Part shown: in pieces, positions 27,198 to 39,005 of the stretch
Position numbering within the stretch: position 1 is the stretch's first letter
Layout of the letters: every line of letters begins with the position of its first letter
Source: Salinicola endophyticus
GTDB lineage: Bacteria > Pseudomonadota > Gammaproteobacteria > Pseudomonadales > Halomonadaceae
NCBI RefSeq assembly: GCF_040536835.1
Contig: NZ_CP159578.1
Span: 2,046,001 to 2,110,000 of the forward strand
DNA length: 64,000 nucleotides
Direction of reading: 5' to 3'
Notes under the pieces: generated by a model
What the model was told of the DNA's origin: nothing
Seen by the model: only the letters and a program-made list of their open reading frames with translations
Databases searched by the model: none
Position numbers and translations under genes: made by a program

Positions 27198-28115
27198 ATG
27201 CTGGAAATCACACCGGAACGTCAAACCCACCTCAAGCAGCTCGAGGCGGAGTCGATTCACATCATCCGTGAGGTCGCGGCCGAGTTCCGCAACCCGGTGA
27301 TGCTCTACTCGATCGGCAAGGACTCCTCGGTGATGCTGCATCTGGCGCGCAAGGCGTTCTATCCGGGGACGCCGCCGTTTCCGCTGATGCACGTCAACAC
27401 CACCTGGAAGTTCAAGGAGATGATCGAGTTCCGCGACCGCATGGCGGCCAGCGTGGGCATGGAGCTGATCGAACACATCAACGAGGAGGGGCGCGCCGCC
27501 GGCATCAACCCCTTCGATCACGGTAGCGCCAAGTACACCGACATCATGAAGACCCAGTCGCTGAAGATGGCGCTGGACAAGTACGGCTTCGATGCTGCCT
27601 TTGGCGGCGCGCGGCGCGATGAAGAAGCGTCCCGGGCCAAGGAGCGTGTCTACTCCTTCCGTGACAAGCACCACCGCTGGGACCCCAAGAACCAGCGCCC
27701 GGAGCTGTGGCGGCTCTACAACGGCAAGGTCAACCAGGGCGAATCGATCCGCGTCTTCCCGCTCTCCAACTGGACCGAGCTGGATATCTGGCAGTACATC
27801 TACCTCGAATCGATCCCCATCGTGCCGCTCTATTTTGCCGCGCCGCGCCCGGTGGTCGAGCGTGACGGCATGCAGGTGATGGTCGACGACGAGCGCCTGC
27901 CGCTGGCACCGGGTGAAGTGCCGGAAGAGAAGTGGGTGCGTTTTCGCACCCTCGGCTGCTATCCGCTCACCGGGGCGGTGGAGTCGCGGGCGGCGACGCT
28001 GCCCGAGATCATCCAGGAGATGTTGCTGACCCGCACCAGCGAGCGCTCGGGCCGGGCCATCGACCGCGATCAGGCGGGGTCGATGGAGAAGAAGAAACGC
28101 GAGGGGTACTTCTAG
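27198..28115 (+). CDS. cysD: Sulfate adenylyltransferase small subunit
   Basis: 305 residues of the PAPS-reductase-like ATP pyrophosphatase family. The PP-loop is [11 protein letters not shown], and [15 protein letters not shown] is the CysD signature. With CysN it makes adenosine 5'-phosphosulfate from ATP and sulfate. The length is normal. It is separated from cysN by 165 bases holding an inserted palindromic repeat, which is unusual because cysD and cysN are usually adjacent. Confidence 0.96.
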   Translation: MLEITPERQTHLKQLEAESIHIIREVAAEFRNPVMLYSIGKDSSVMLHLARKAFYPGTPPFPLMHVNTTWKFKEMIEFRDRMAASVGMELIEHINEEGRAAGINPFDHGSAKYTDIMKTQSLKMALDKYGFDAAFGGARRDEEASRAKERVYSFRDKHHRWDPKNQRPELWRLYNGKVNQGESIRVFPLSNWTELDIWQYIYLESIPIVPLYFAAPRPVVERDGMQVMVDDERLPLAPGEVPEEKWVRFRTLGCYPLTGAVESRAATLPEIIQEMLLTRTSERSGRAIDRDQAGSMEKKKREGYF

Positions 28116-28116
28116 C

Positions 28117-28254
28117 CGCTGGCGAAAACTCGCTGTGCTCGGCCAGACGGTGTTGAACATCGGCTCAAGCTGCTCATTTACACCCCGTAAACTCCGCGCT
28201 TTCGCCGCTGTTCGCCTTGTCTGGCCATCGCTCGCTGACTTTTCGCTCAGCGTC
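28117..28254. repeat. Dispersed palindromic intergenic repeat, copy 2
   Basis: About 138 bases between cysD and cysN. It has imperfect terminal inverted repeats (CGCTGGCGAAAA against TTTTCGCTCAGCG) and an inner pair GGCCAGAC / GTCTGGCC. It shares the identical 22-base core GCTCATTTACACCCCGTAAACT (28172-28193) with the copy at 15617-15792. As a strong RNA hairpin it could stabilise or attenuate the cysD-cysN transcript. Confidence 0.7.
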
Positions 28255-28280
28255 TGATTCTTGAATTTCGGGATTTCAAC

Positions 28281-29714
28281 ATGGCCCACCAGTCTTCGCT
28301 CATCGCCGACAATATCGAGCAGTACCTGCACGAGCACGAGAACAAGGACCTGCTGCGCTTCATCACCTGCGGCAGCGTCGATGACGGCAAGTCGACCCTG
28401 ATCGGGCGGCTGCTGCACGACTCCAAGATGATCTACGAAGATCAGCTCGCCGCCATCACCCGCGACTCCAAGACCAGCGGCACCACCGGTGACAAGGTCG
28501 ACCTGGCGCTGCTGGTCGACGGCCTGCAGTCGGAGCGCGAGCAGGGCATCACCATCGATGTCGCCTATCGCTTCTTCTCCACCGACAAGCGCAAGTTCAT
28601 CATCGCCGACACCCCGGGGCACGAGCAGTACACCCGCAACATGGCCACCGGTGCCTCCACCGCCAGCCTCGCGGTGATCCTGATCGATGCTCGCCACGGG
28701 GTGCAGACGCAGACCCGTCGGCACAGCTTCATCGCTGATCTGCTGGGTATCCAGCACCTGGTGATCGCGGTCAACAAGATGGATCTGGTCGACTACGCCG
28801 AAGCGCGCTTCGACGAGATCGTCGCCGAGTATCGCGCCTTCGCCGAGAAGCTCGACGCTCGCGATATCCGCTTCGTGCCGCTCTCGGCGCTGGAGGGCGA
28901 CAACGTCGTCAACCCCAGCGAGCAGATGGAGTGGTACACGGGCCCTGCACTGCTCGACCTGCTGGAGACGGTCGAGATCGCGCACGATGCCAACCTCTCT
29001 GATCTGCGTCTGCCGGTGCAGTACGTCAACCGCCCGCACCTCGACTTCCGCGGCTACTGCGGCACGCTCGAAGCCGGGATCCTGCGCCCCGGTCAGGCGG
29101 TCAAGGCGCTGCCCTCGGGCAAGCGCTCGCGGGTGGCGCGTATCGTCACCTTCGACGGTGACCTCGAAGAGGCGTACCCCGGGCAGGCGGTGACGGTGAC
29201 CCTGGAAGACGAGATCGACCTCTCCCGCGGTGACTGGCTGGTGGCGGCGGATGCCGAGGTGACCCAGGCCAGCGCGCTGGAGGCCGACATCGTGTGGATG
29301 CACGAGAACGCCCTCGAACCCGGACGGCTCTACGACTTCAAGCTGGGTACCCAGGAAGTGGCCGGGCGGGTGGCCGAGATCGAATACCAGATCGACGTCA
29401 ACAGCCTGGCGCAGCTGCCGGCGGAGCAGCTGGCGCTCAACGCCATCGGGCGCTGCCGGGTGGAGCTGACCGCGAGCGTGCCGCTGGACGACTACCGGCG
29501 CAGCCCGGGGACCGGCAGCTTCGTGGTGATCGACCGGCTGAGCAACGTCACCGTGGGCGCGGGGCTGATCCGCGGCGCGGCGGCGGGCCGCGAGGCGAGC
29601 GGCGAGGTCGACTGGAAGGCCTTCGAGGTCGAGTTCAACGCGCTGATCCGCAAGCACTTCCCGCACTGGGAAGCGAAGGATTTGCGCACCGTGCTGCGCG
29701 GCATCGGCGACTGA
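28281..29714 (+). CDS. cysN: Sulfate adenylyltransferase GTPase subunit
   Basis: 477 residues, an EF-Tu-like GTPase. G1 is GSVDDGKST (31-39), then [13 protein letters not shown] (G3) and NKMDLVDY (G4), followed by beta-barrel domains II and III. GTP hydrolysis drives APS synthesis by CysD. No APS kinase domain is fused; that step is given by cysC at 36888 in the same locus. The gene is followed directly by the sulfotransferase. Confidence 0.96.
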   Translation: MAHQSSLIADNIEQYLHEHENKDLLRFITCGSVDDGKSTLIGRLLHDSKMIYEDQLAAITRDSKTSGTTGDKVDLALLVDGLQSEREQGITIDVAYRFFSTDKRKFIIADTPGHEQYTRNMATGASTASLAVILIDARHGVQTQTRRHSFIADLLGIQHLVIAVNKMDLVDYAEARFDEIVAEYRAFAEKLDARDIRFVPLSALEGDNVVNPSEQMEWYTGPALLDLLETVEIAHDANLSDLRLPVQYVNRPHLDFRGYCGTLEAGILRPGQAVKALPSGKRSRVARIVTFDGDLEEAYPGQAVTVTLEDEIDLSRGDWLVAADAEVTQASALEADIVWMHENALEPGRLYDFKLGTQEVAGRVAEIEYQIDVNSLAQLPAEQLALNAIGRCRVELTASVPLDDYRRSPGTGSFVVIDRLSNVTVGAGLIRGAAAGREASGEVDWKAFEVEFNALIRKHFPHWEAKDLRTVLRGIGD

Positions 29715-29823
29715 CCCGCGCCGCGACACAGCCCAACCCCACCGCCATGCCAAGCCTCCGGCGCGTCGCCCGACGCCGCCGGGGCGCCTCGATTCACTGC
29801 GATCACTCATCGACGGGAGTGCC

Positions 29824-30555
29824 ATGAGCCTGCTGATACAGACCCGCTATCGCCTGAAAAAGAGCCCCCTGGCCAAATCCTTGATCCTGGGTATCAACGA
29901 CCGCCTGCCGCTGGAGGTGAAGGATCGCCTCTATCGTCACCTGGTCGACCCCTATTCGGAGCAGGAGGAGAACAACGACGTGGTCTTCGTGCATGTGCCC
30001 AAGACCGCCGGCAACAGTATTTTCCAGGCGCTGTTCGGAGTGCCGGCCCACGGCCACGATCCGGCCGAGCGCTATCGCCGCTTCGATGCCGAGCGCTTCG
30101 CGCGCTACTACAAGTTCGGCTTCGTGCGCCATCCGCTGGATCGCCTGGTCTCCGCCTACGTCTACCTCGAGAAGGGCGGTATCGGGCGCTACGACCGCGC
30201 TTTCCGTGACAAGTATCTGCGCGGCGTCTCCGGTTTCGATGATTTTCTGCGCCGGCTGGCGTCGCGGCCGCGCTATCGCCGCCGGGTGATGCGCTGGGTC
30301 CACTTCCGGCCCCAGGCCGAGTTCCTGTGCGACGCCCAGGGCCAGCCGCTGGTCGACTATGTCGGGCGCTACGAGAACATCGATGCCGACTATCGGCGTA
30401 TCGCCGCCGATCTGCGCATCAGTCGCGTGGCGCCGCTGGCGGTGGTCAACGCCACTGCACGCCGGGACTATCGCGATTACTACGACAGCGAGCTTACCGC
30501 GATCGCCTCACGCCTCTACCGGCGCGATTTCGAGATCTTCGGCTACACGCCCTGA
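29824..30555 (+). CDS. Sulfotransferase (PAPS-dependent, carbohydrate type)
   Basis: 243 residues. The 5'-phosphosulfate-binding loop is FVHVPKTAGNSI (55-66) and the 3'-phosphate site is VRHPLDRLVSAY (101-112) with R102 and S110, as in the carbohydrate sulfotransferase 2 family. It transfers sulfate from PAPS to a sugar hydroxyl. No signal peptide or membrane segment is seen, so it probably acts in the cytoplasm on the lipid-linked repeat unit. Flanked by cysN and wzy, it is the key link between the sulfate-activation genes and the polymer. Confidence 0.9.
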   Translation: MSLLIQTRYRLKKSPLAKSLILGINDRLPLEVKDRLYRHLVDPYSEQEENNDVVFVHVPKTAGNSIFQALFGVPAHGHDPAERYRRFDAERFARYYKFGFVRHPLDRLVSAYVYLEKGGIGRYDRAFRDKYLRGVSGFDDFLRRLASRPRYRRRVMRWVHFRPQAEFLCDAQGQPLVDYVGRYENIDADYRRIAADLRISRVAPLAVVNATARRDYRDYYDSELTAIASRLYRRDFEIFGYTP

Positions 30556-30562
30556 GCGCCGC

Positions 30563-31753
30563 ATGACCCTTTCGTACTCATGGACCCGAGACATGCTGGT
30601 CATCGATGCCAAGCGCGTTTTCGTGGCGCTGGTGGCGATCTTCGCCATCGCGCTGCCCAAGTCGGGTGTCGCCCTCGGCGGCATTCCGCTCAATACCATC
30701 TATCTGCTGATCGTGGTGGCGTTCCCGATCCTGTTCCTCAAGGCGATGCTGGGGAGTGGCAAGCTCTTTCGCCAGGATCGCTACGCCTGCTACGTGTGGC
30801 TGCTGGTGCCGTTCTGGCTGCTGTTTCTGGCGGTCACGCTGCTCAACGGTATCGCCAACGTGGGCATCTACTTCGGCTACGTGATGGCGCTGATCGTGGT
30901 GCCGATCTTCGTCTACGTCTGGTCGAAACGCCTGGGGCCAGAGCATATCGCCTATCTGCTCGTCTGCCTGCGCCACTGCATCCGTTTCGCTATCGTCTTC
31001 GGCCTGGCGCTGTTCCTCTACAAGATCGCCACCGGCCAGTACTTCTCGATCCCCATGCTGACCACCACTTATGGGGCCGAGCTGACGCTGGAGGCGAAGA
31101 TGAACGACCGCGGCGGCCTGTTCAAGCTCTTCTCGACCTACAACAACGGCAATATCTACGCTGTGTGCATGATCATGCTGCTGCCGCTCTACAGCGTGAT
31201 CGAGACCCGCCGCCTGTGGGTGCTGGGGCTGATGCTGACGATCATGCTGACGCTGTCACGCACCGCCTGGGCGCTGCTGCTGGTCTACTGCATCTTCGAA
31301 TATCTGCTCTTCAACCGTGCCATCTCGGTCAAGAAGCTGATCCTGATCTGCTTCGCGCTGTGCCTGGTGGTGCCGGGCATCGTCGGTCTGCTGGGACTGA
31401 TGGGGCGCGACGTGACCTTTCTGTTCGACAGCGATCTGGGGGGACGCGCGGGATACCTGCAGTACTTCTTCGACGCCGGTCTGATCTCGCACACGCCGCT
31501 CTACTGGTCCTACGAGATTCCCTACGTCTCGATCGCCGAATTCGTGGGGCTGATCGGCCTGCTGCCGTTTCTCTTGTTCTTCGCCAACGTAGTGATGGCA
31601 CGCAGCCTGTTCGACCCCTCGCGTCCCGTGAGTCGCGGTGCCTGCATCGGCTGCGTCATGTACTGGGTAGCCACCTTCTCCGATGCGGCGCTGGTACTGG
31701 TGCCGACCTTCCTCATCTTTTCTTTGCTGGTAATGCTCTCCTTCAGCGAGTGA
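30563..31753 (+). CDS. wzy: Wzy-like O-antigen/exopolysaccharide polymerase
   Basis: 396 residues, very hydrophobic with about 10-12 membrane segments, a large periplasmic loop in the middle (KMNDRGGLFKLFSTYNNGN region) and a second loop with GGRAGYLQYFF. This layout fits O-antigen ligase/polymerase family members. It would join flipped repeat units at the periplasmic face. Sequence conservation in this family is low, so the call rests on topology and position between the sulfotransferase and GT4 genes. The ATG at 30563 is seven bases after the sulfotransferase stop. Confidence 0.78.
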   Translation: MTLSYSWTRDMLVIDAKRVFVALVAIFAIALPKSGVALGGIPLNTIYLLIVVAFPILFLKAMLGSGKLFRQDRYACYVWLLVPFWLLFLAVTLLNGIANVGIYFGYVMALIVVPIFVYVWSKRLGPEHIAYLLVCLRHCIRFAIVFGLALFLYKIATGQYFSIPMLTTTYGAELTLEAKMNDRGGLFKLFSTYNNGNIYAVCMIMLLPLYSVIETRRLWVLGLMLTIMLTLSRTAWALLLVYCIFEYLLFNRAISVKKLILICFALCLVVPGIVGLLGLMGRDVTFLFDSDLGGRAGYLQYFFDAGLISHTPLYWSYEIPYVSIAEFVGLIGLLPFLLFFANVVMARSLFDPSRPVSRGACIGCVMYWVATFSDAALVLVPTFLIFSLLVMLSFSE

Positions 31754-31757
31754 TCCC

Positions 31758-32817
31758 ATGAAAATCATGCATGTATGCGAGACGGTGACGGGCGGCATCG
31801 CCACCTATCTCAACAATGTCGCGGGCGAGCAGTTGCGCCATCCCGATGTCAGCGGGGTCTCTGTGGTGCTACCGGCGGCACAGCGTGAGGAGCTCGCGCT
31901 GGGGACGGCGGTGCGCATCCACGACTTTCCCGGCGAGAGTCGGCTGCACCGCCTGCGCCACCTGGCCACGCGGCTGTCGGCGGCGGTGGCGGCAGAGAGG
32001 CCGGACGTGGTCCATGTCCACAGCACCTTCGCCGGACTCGTCTGCCGCGGGCTGCCGCTGTCGCTGGGCGGGGCCAAGCTGGTCTACCAGCCCCACGGGG
32101 TGGCCTTCGACCCGCATCGGGTCGGCGGGCTCAAGCGCCGCGCGATCCAGTGGGTGGAGCGCGCACTCTATGCGCGCAGCGATGCGCTGGTGGCCATCTC
32201 CGAATACGAGCAGACGCTGCTGAACGCCGCGGGCATGGGCGAGCGCACGCTGCTGATCAAGAACTGCGTGCGCGACACCCGTGAACCGCGTATCGGCGCC
32301 GACAAGGAGGGTTTCTACCTGTTCATCGGACGCTTCGATCGTCAGAAGGGTTTCGATCGTCTCTATGCCAGCTGGGGCGAGTCGCATGGGGAGCTGCGGG
32401 TGGTCGGCGGCAGCGTGGTGGATGCCGGTACGGCGTTCGCCCCCAAGGCGAACATGCACCTGCTCGGCTGGCTCGACAATGCCAGCCTCGATAGCCTGAT
32501 CGCCCGGGCCAAGGCGCTGATCGTGCCCAGCCGCTGGGAGGGATTCGGCCTCGTGGTCCTCGAGGCCTACCGTAACGCGACCCCGGTGATCTGCTCCAAC
32601 CGCGGTGCGCTGCCGGAGCTGGTGCGCGATGGCGAGACCGGCCAGGTGTTCGATTTCGACGATTTCACGCCGTCGCTGGATGCCGCCCTGGCGCGCTTCG
32701 AGGCGAGCGACCGCGAGGCCATGGGGCGTCGCTGCCGGGAGCGCTACGAGCGTGAATTCTCGCCCGCCAGCATGAATGCGGCGCTTCTCAAACTCTACCG
32801 CTCGAGCGAGCACTGCT

Positions 32818-32825
<8 letters not shown>
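31758..32825 (+). CDS. Glycosyltransferase family 4
   Basis: 355 residues with a GT-B fold. The N-terminal half starts MKIMHVCETVTGGIATY, with the acceptor-side loop GGIATYL and HVHSTFAG. The donor half has FIGRFDRQKGFD and the nucleotide-sugar motif PSRWEGFGLVVLEA. It adds one sugar to the lipid-linked unit in the cytoplasm. It is the only ordinary glycosyltransferase in the locus, and its stop overlaps the next start by 8 bases. Donor sugar not predictable from this. Confidence 0.9.
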
Positions 32826-34879
<2,054 letters not shown>

Positions 34880-34880
<1 letters not shown>

Positions 34881-35443
34881 TGGCAGGGGGCGACTATGGC
34901 GATGTGCGCAGCGGCATCGAGCTCGTGCTGTTCGATGTCGATGGCGTGCTCACCGACGGCACGCTGCTGATCGGTCCCGAGGGCGAGGCACTCAAGCCGT
35001 TCAACGTCCGCGACGGCGTGGCGGTGGGGCTGCTGCGCCAGCACGGGATCAAGAGCGGGGTGCTCTCGGCCAAGTCGAGCCAGCCGCTGCTCACCCGCGC
35101 CACTCAGCTGGGGATGGACGTGGTCAAGCTCGGCTTCAGTCGCAAGCTGGAGGCGATCGCCCAGATCAGCGCCGAGTGGCAGATTCCGCCGGCGCGCATC
35201 GCCTTCGCCGGTGACGACATCATCGATATTCCGGTGATGCGCCGGGTCGGGGTCGCCTATGCGCCGGCGGATGCCCATCCGCTGGTGCGCGAGGTCGCCA
35301 CGCAGGTGACCGCCAGTCGCGGCGGCCGCGGTGTGGCGCGCGAGATCGCCGAGGATCTGCTCGCGGCCCGGGGGCTGAGCCTGGCCGAGATGTACGCCCA
35401 TCTGCTCGAGGACGATGACGCGCTGGGCGATCTGGTGCAGTAG
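34880..35443 (+). CDS. kdsC: 3-deoxy-D-manno-octulosonate 8-phosphate phosphatase
   Basis: 187 residues, a HAD phosphatase without cap. Motif I LFDVDGVLTDG carries both aspartates; SAKSSQ is motif II and FAGDDIIDIPVM is motif IV. It removes phosphate from Kdo 8-phosphate. The start is one base inside the kdsA stop. A 458-base gap follows before kdsD. Confidence 0.95.
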
Positions 35444-35901
35444 TCGATCGGTCACATCTAGCATCTACGACCAGCATCCCCGTTCCATCGACCCCGTGCC
35501 CCCCACGGCGCCAGGTGCCAACGGGGGCCGGACAGGCCACCGCCCAGCGCCCGCTGGCGGTGGCAGCGCCAAGCCAATGCCGAATGGATCGAGCCACTCG
35601 GGCCCGCCTAAAAACGGCGTTTCTCTAACGTTTTCATCGGGTATCGCCACCAGGGCAACAGGGCCAAGCCCCTGCGCCAGCCACGGCATACCCCCGCGCT
35701 GATCCCGCGCTATCCGGTACTCACTCAGTCATCACTCAGCACGACCCCGCGCTACCCCAACAGACGCCGGCACCGGCGCGGCGTGCCTTGCCCGATTCCG
35801 GGGCGGGTGCGCCGCTGCGCGGCCGGGCGTCTCTGACGCGGGTTACCCATCGGTCATGCAGTCGCTCATGAGACACATTCAGGAGACACATGGAGGTCCC
35901 T
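35444..35901. other. Gap between kdsC and kdsD, possible gene remnant
   Basis: 458 bases without an intact gene inside an otherwise tightly packed operon. One frame (about 35525-35610) reads ARWRWQRQANAEWIEPLGP then stop, which resembles the N-terminal region of RimJ-type acetyltransferases; past the stop nothing convincing remains. The last 60 bases hold the kdsD ribosome-binding site. A decayed gene is possible but weakly supported. Confidence 0.35.
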
Positions 35902-36834
35902 ATGAATCTCACCTATCTCGATACCGCCCGGCAGGTCTTCGCCAAGGAAGCCGAATCCCTGCTCGAAGTCTCGCGCAAGCTCGACAACGACCTGATCTCC
36001 GCGGTCGACGCCATCCTGCGCACGCCGGGTCGGGTGGTGGTGTGCGGTATGGGCAAGTCCGGCATCGTCGGACGCAAGATCGCCGCCACTCTTGCCAGCA
36101 CCGGTACGCCGAGCTTCTTCATGCATCCGGGGGAGGCCTACCACGGCGACCTGGGCATGGTCACCGAGCACGACGTCTTCCTGGCCATCTCCAACTCCGG
36201 TGAGACCGAGGAGGTGGTCAAGCTGATCCCGTTCCTCAAGGACAACGGCAACTATCTGGTGGGGCTGACCGGCAGCCCCGGCTCGACCCTGGCACAGGCG
36301 GCGCACAGCCATCTCGACATCGGCGTGCTGGAGGAGGCGTGCCCGCTGCAGCTGGCGCCGACCTCCTCGACCACGGCCACGCTGGCGATGGGCGACGCGT
36401 TGGCGGTGACGTTGATGAAGGCGCGCGACTTCCAGCCCGAGAACTTCGCCCGCTTTCACCCCGGGGGCTCGCTCGGGCGGCGTCTGCTGAGCCGGGTCGA
36501 GCACGAGATGCGCAGCGACAACCTTCCGCTGGTGGAGGCCGACGCCCAGGTACTCGACGTGATCCAGGCGATGTCGCGGGGCCAGCTCGGCATGGCCGTG
36601 GTCCGCCACGGCGAGCGCTGGGGAATCATCACCGATGGCGATCTGCGCCGGGCGATCGAGAAGTACGGCGAGCGCGTGTTCACCCGCCGGGCGTTCGACT
36701 TCATGACCCCACAGGCGTCGCGGATTGCGCCCACTGCCCGGGTCGAGGATGCACTGGCGCTGATGGACAGCAAGCAGATCAGTGTGCTGCTGGTGTTCGA
36801 TCACGAGCGCCTGGTCGGTGTGTTCAAGAAATGA
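35902..36834 (+). CDS. kdsD: Arabinose 5-phosphate isomerase
   Basis: 310 residues of the KdsD/KpsF/GutQ family. The SIS domain (about 35-180) has [28 protein letters not shown] sequence, then [12 protein letters not shown] and [10 protein letters not shown]. Two CBS domains follow (about 205-310). It converts ribulose 5-phosphate to arabinose 5-phosphate, the first step to Kdo. GGAGG six bases upstream fixes the ATG at 35902. Its presence in a capsule-type locus recalls kpsF of E. coli group 2 capsules. Confidence 0.94.
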   Translation: MNLTYLDTARQVFAKEAESLLEVSRKLDNDLISAVDAILRTPGRVVVCGMGKSGIVGRKIAATLASTGTPSFFMHPGEAYHGDLGMVTEHDVFLAISNSGETEEVVKLIPFLKDNGNYLVGLTGSPGSTLAQAAHSHLDIGVLEEACPLQLAPTSSTTATLAMGDALAVTLMKARDFQPENFARFHPGGSLGRRLLSRVEHEMRSDNLPLVEADAQVLDVIQAMSRGQLGMAVVRHGERWGIITDGDLRRAIEKYGERVFTRRAFDFMTPQASRIAPTARVEDALALMDSKQISVLLVFDHERLVGVFKK

Positions 36835-36887
36835 GGGAGGCGGGAGTGCAGGGCAAGGCAGTGCAAGGCAAAGAAGAAGGAGCGTGC

Positions 36888-37484
36888 ATGAGCGACAACA
36901 CCGTCTGGCATGCCCACCGTGTGGACCGGGAGCAGCGCGAGGCGCTCAACGCTCAGCGCGCCTGCCTGCTCTGGTTCACCGGACTGAGCGGCTCCGGCAA
37001 GTCGACCATCGCCGGGCTGGTCGAGGAGCGGCTGCATCAGCTTGGCAAGCTGACCTATCTGCTCGACGGCGACAACGTACGCCAGGGGCTGAACGGCGAC
37101 CTCGGCTTCTCCGACGCCGATCGGGTCGAGAACGTGCGGCGTATCGGCGAGCTGTCCGGGCTGTTCGTGGATGCCGGGGTGATCACGCTGTCAGCGTTCA
37201 TCTCGCCGTTTCGCAGCGAGCGGGCCGCGGTGCGCCGGCGGCTGGCGGCGGGGGACTTCATCGAGGTATTCGTCGATGCCCCGCTGGCGACCTGCGAGGC
37301 ACGCGATCCCAAGGGGCTCTACCGGCGCGCACGGGCCGGCGAGATCGCTGACTTCACCGGCATCGATTCGCCCTATGAGCCGCCCCAGGCGCCCGAGGTG
37401 CATCTGCACAACGACGGCAGCCGCTCGCCGGCGGCGATGGCGCAGCAGGTGGTGGATTACCTCGCGGACCGGCGCTGCGTATGA
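36888..37484 (+). CDS. cysC: Adenylylsulfate (APS) kinase
   Basis: 198 residues. The P-loop [10 protein letters not shown] lies at 31-40, [20 protein letters not shown] is the APS-binding segment (about 64-83), and [11 protein letters not shown] carries the phospho-acceptor serine. [14 protein letters not shown] is also typical. It phosphorylates APS to PAPS, the sulfate donor. With cysDN, cysQ and the sulfotransferase it completes polymer sulfation supply inside this one locus. AAGAAGGAG precedes the ATG. Confidence 0.96.
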   Translation: MSDNTVWHAHRVDREQREALNAQRACLLWFTGLSGSGKSTIAGLVEERLHQLGKLTYLLDGDNVRQGLNGDLGFSDADRVENVRRIGELSGLFVDAGVITLSAFISPFRSERAAVRRRLAAGDFIEVFVDAPLATCEARDPKGLYRRARAGEIADFTGIDSPYEPPQAPEVHLHNDGSRSPAAMAQQVVDYLADRRCV

Positions 37485-37538
37485 GGCGACGGGCGTTGCC
37501 GGCGATGGCGAACCGAGTGCGAGCGGTCTTTGACAATC

Positions 37539-37593
37539 ACGCGTTCAGGGAGAACTACGCGTTACGGAATACCTACGCGTTCAAGGGAGAACC
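37539..37593 (+). repeat. Three 18-base tandem repeats in the wcaJ leader
   Basis: Three head-to-tail imperfect copies start ACGCGTT (37539, 37557, 37575); copies one and three read ACGCGTTCA(A)GGGAGAAC. The third supplies the GGGAG ribosome-binding site of the next gene. A TTGACA at 37530-37535 precedes them, without a clear -10. Confidence 0.6.
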
Positions 37594-37596
37594 ACG

Positions 37597-38958
37597 ATGA
37601 AAAGCCTGAATCCGGTCCGGCGCCTGGCGCCGCTGATGGATGTAATGGCCATAGTGCTGGCGGGCGTGCTGGCCAGCGAGGTGCGTTTCGGCAGTGCGCG
37701 GCTCGACAGCGGCAACGCCCTGGTGCTGGTGCTGGTGGCGCTGGCGGTGGTGCTGATCAATCTGTTCGGCGGCGGCTACAGCAAGTGGCGCTCGACCCGG
37801 CTGCGCAGCCGTATCTACCGGCTGCTGTGGGTGTGGGCGGCGGTGTTCGCGGTGCTCGCCAGCCTGCTCTATCTGTTCAAGCTCTCCGAGAGCGTGTCGC
37901 GGCAGTGGCTGGTGTTCACCTTCCTGCTGTCGTTCTGCCTGGTGTGTGCGTCGCGGGCGCTGCTGATGATGCTGACGCTCTATCACAACGCCAGCGCCAA
38001 GAACCGGCGCAAGGTGTTCCTGGTCGGCCCCGAGGAGAACCTGCTCGATGTGGCACGCTCGCTGCGCCGCCACCGCGAGCAGGGCTATGCGCTCGCCGGT
38101 ATCTGCCGCGCGCGGGTACTGCGCAGTCAGCAGACGCCGCGCCATCTGGCCCAGCGGGTGGAGAAGTCGGGCGCCGACGAGGTGTGGATCTGCCTGCCGG
38201 TCTCGGAAGGCGCCCACGTCAAGGCGATCATGTACAACCTGCGCCATCTGCCGCTGGAGATTCGCTTCATCCCGCACTTCGCCGATATCCCGCTGCTCAA
38301 TCATCGGGTCAGCCAGGTCGCCGGCAATCACGCCTTCGATCTCAGCGTCAGCCCCATCGCCGGCAGCGCGCAGTGGGCCAAACGCCTGGAAGACATCGTG
38401 ATCGGCGGGTTGATTCTGCTGTTGATCGCGCCGGTGTGCCTGGCCTGCGCATTGGCGGTGAAGCTGTCGTCTCCGGGGCCGGTGCTGTTCAAGCAGCTGC
38501 GCACCGGGGCCAACGGCCACGATGTCCAGGTCTACAAGTTCCGCTCGATGAAGGTCCACCAGGAGTCCGCCGGCCATATCTCCCAGGCGACCCGGCGCGA
38601 TCCGCGCATCACGCGGGTCGGCGCCTTCCTGCGCCGGACCTCGCTGGACGAGCTGCCCCAGTTCATCAATGTGCTGCAGGGGCGCATGTCGATCGTCGGG
38701 CCGCGTCCGCACGCCCTGGCGCACAACGACTACTACAAGGATCTGGTCGAGTCCTACATGCAGCGGCACATGGTCAAGCCGGGCATCACCGGCTGGGCCC
38801 AGGTGTGCGGCTATCGCGGTGAGACCGACACCCTGGACAAGATGCAGCGCCGGGTCGAGCACGATCTCTGGTACATCAACAACTGGTCGCTGCTGCTGGA
38901 CCTCAAGATCATCTTCCTCACCGTCTTCAAGGGCTTCACCGGTCAGAACGCCTACTGA
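37597..38958 (+). CDS. wcaJ: Undecaprenyl-phosphate hexose-1-phosphate transferase (WcaJ type)
   Basis: 453 residues. The N-terminal half has four membrane segments and a CoA-binding-like domain (KVFLVGPEENLLDVARSL). The C-terminal transferase core starts with a membrane hairpin (GGLILLLIAPVCLACALAV) and has YKFRSMKV, RTSLDELPQFINVL and MSIVGPRPHA. It loads the first sugar phosphate, typically glucose 1-phosphate, on undecaprenyl phosphate at the inner membrane and so starts each repeat unit. The long N-terminal part marks it as the WcaJ/WbaP class. Confidence 0.92.
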   Translation: MKSLNPVRRLAPLMDVMAIVLAGVLASEVRFGSARLDSGNALVLVLVALAVVLINLFGGGYSKWRSTRLRSRIYRLLWVWAAVFAVLASLLYLFKLSESVSRQWLVFTFLLSFCLVCASRALLMMLTLYHNASAKNRRKVFLVGPEENLLDVARSLRRHREQGYALAGICRARVLRSQQTPRHLAQRVEKSGADEVWICLPVSEGAHVKAIMYNLRHLPLEIRFIPHFADIPLLNHRVSQVAGNHAFDLSVSPIAGSAQWAKRLEDIVIGGLILLLIAPVCLACALAVKLSSPGPVLFKQLRTGANGHDVQVYKFRSMKVHQESAGHISQATRRDPRITRVGAFLRRTSLDELPQFINVLQGRMSIVGPRPHALAHNDYYKDLVESYMQRHMVKPGITGWAQVCGYRGETDTLDKMQRRVEHDLWYINNWSLLLDLKIIFLTVFKGFTGQNAY

Positions 38959-39005
38959 TACGGCGCTTTTGACCCCTCATCCGTTACGTTCGAAGGAGCT
39001 GAACG

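Noticed and set aside
27177..29825. An 882-codon antisense open frame across cysD and cysN
   Set aside because: High-GC codon bias opens the antisense frame; the other strand encodes complete CysD and CysN.
35415..35702. A 95-codon open frame after kdsC
   Set aside because: Pro/Gly/Ser-rich with no known domain and no ribosome site; the region is better described as a gap.
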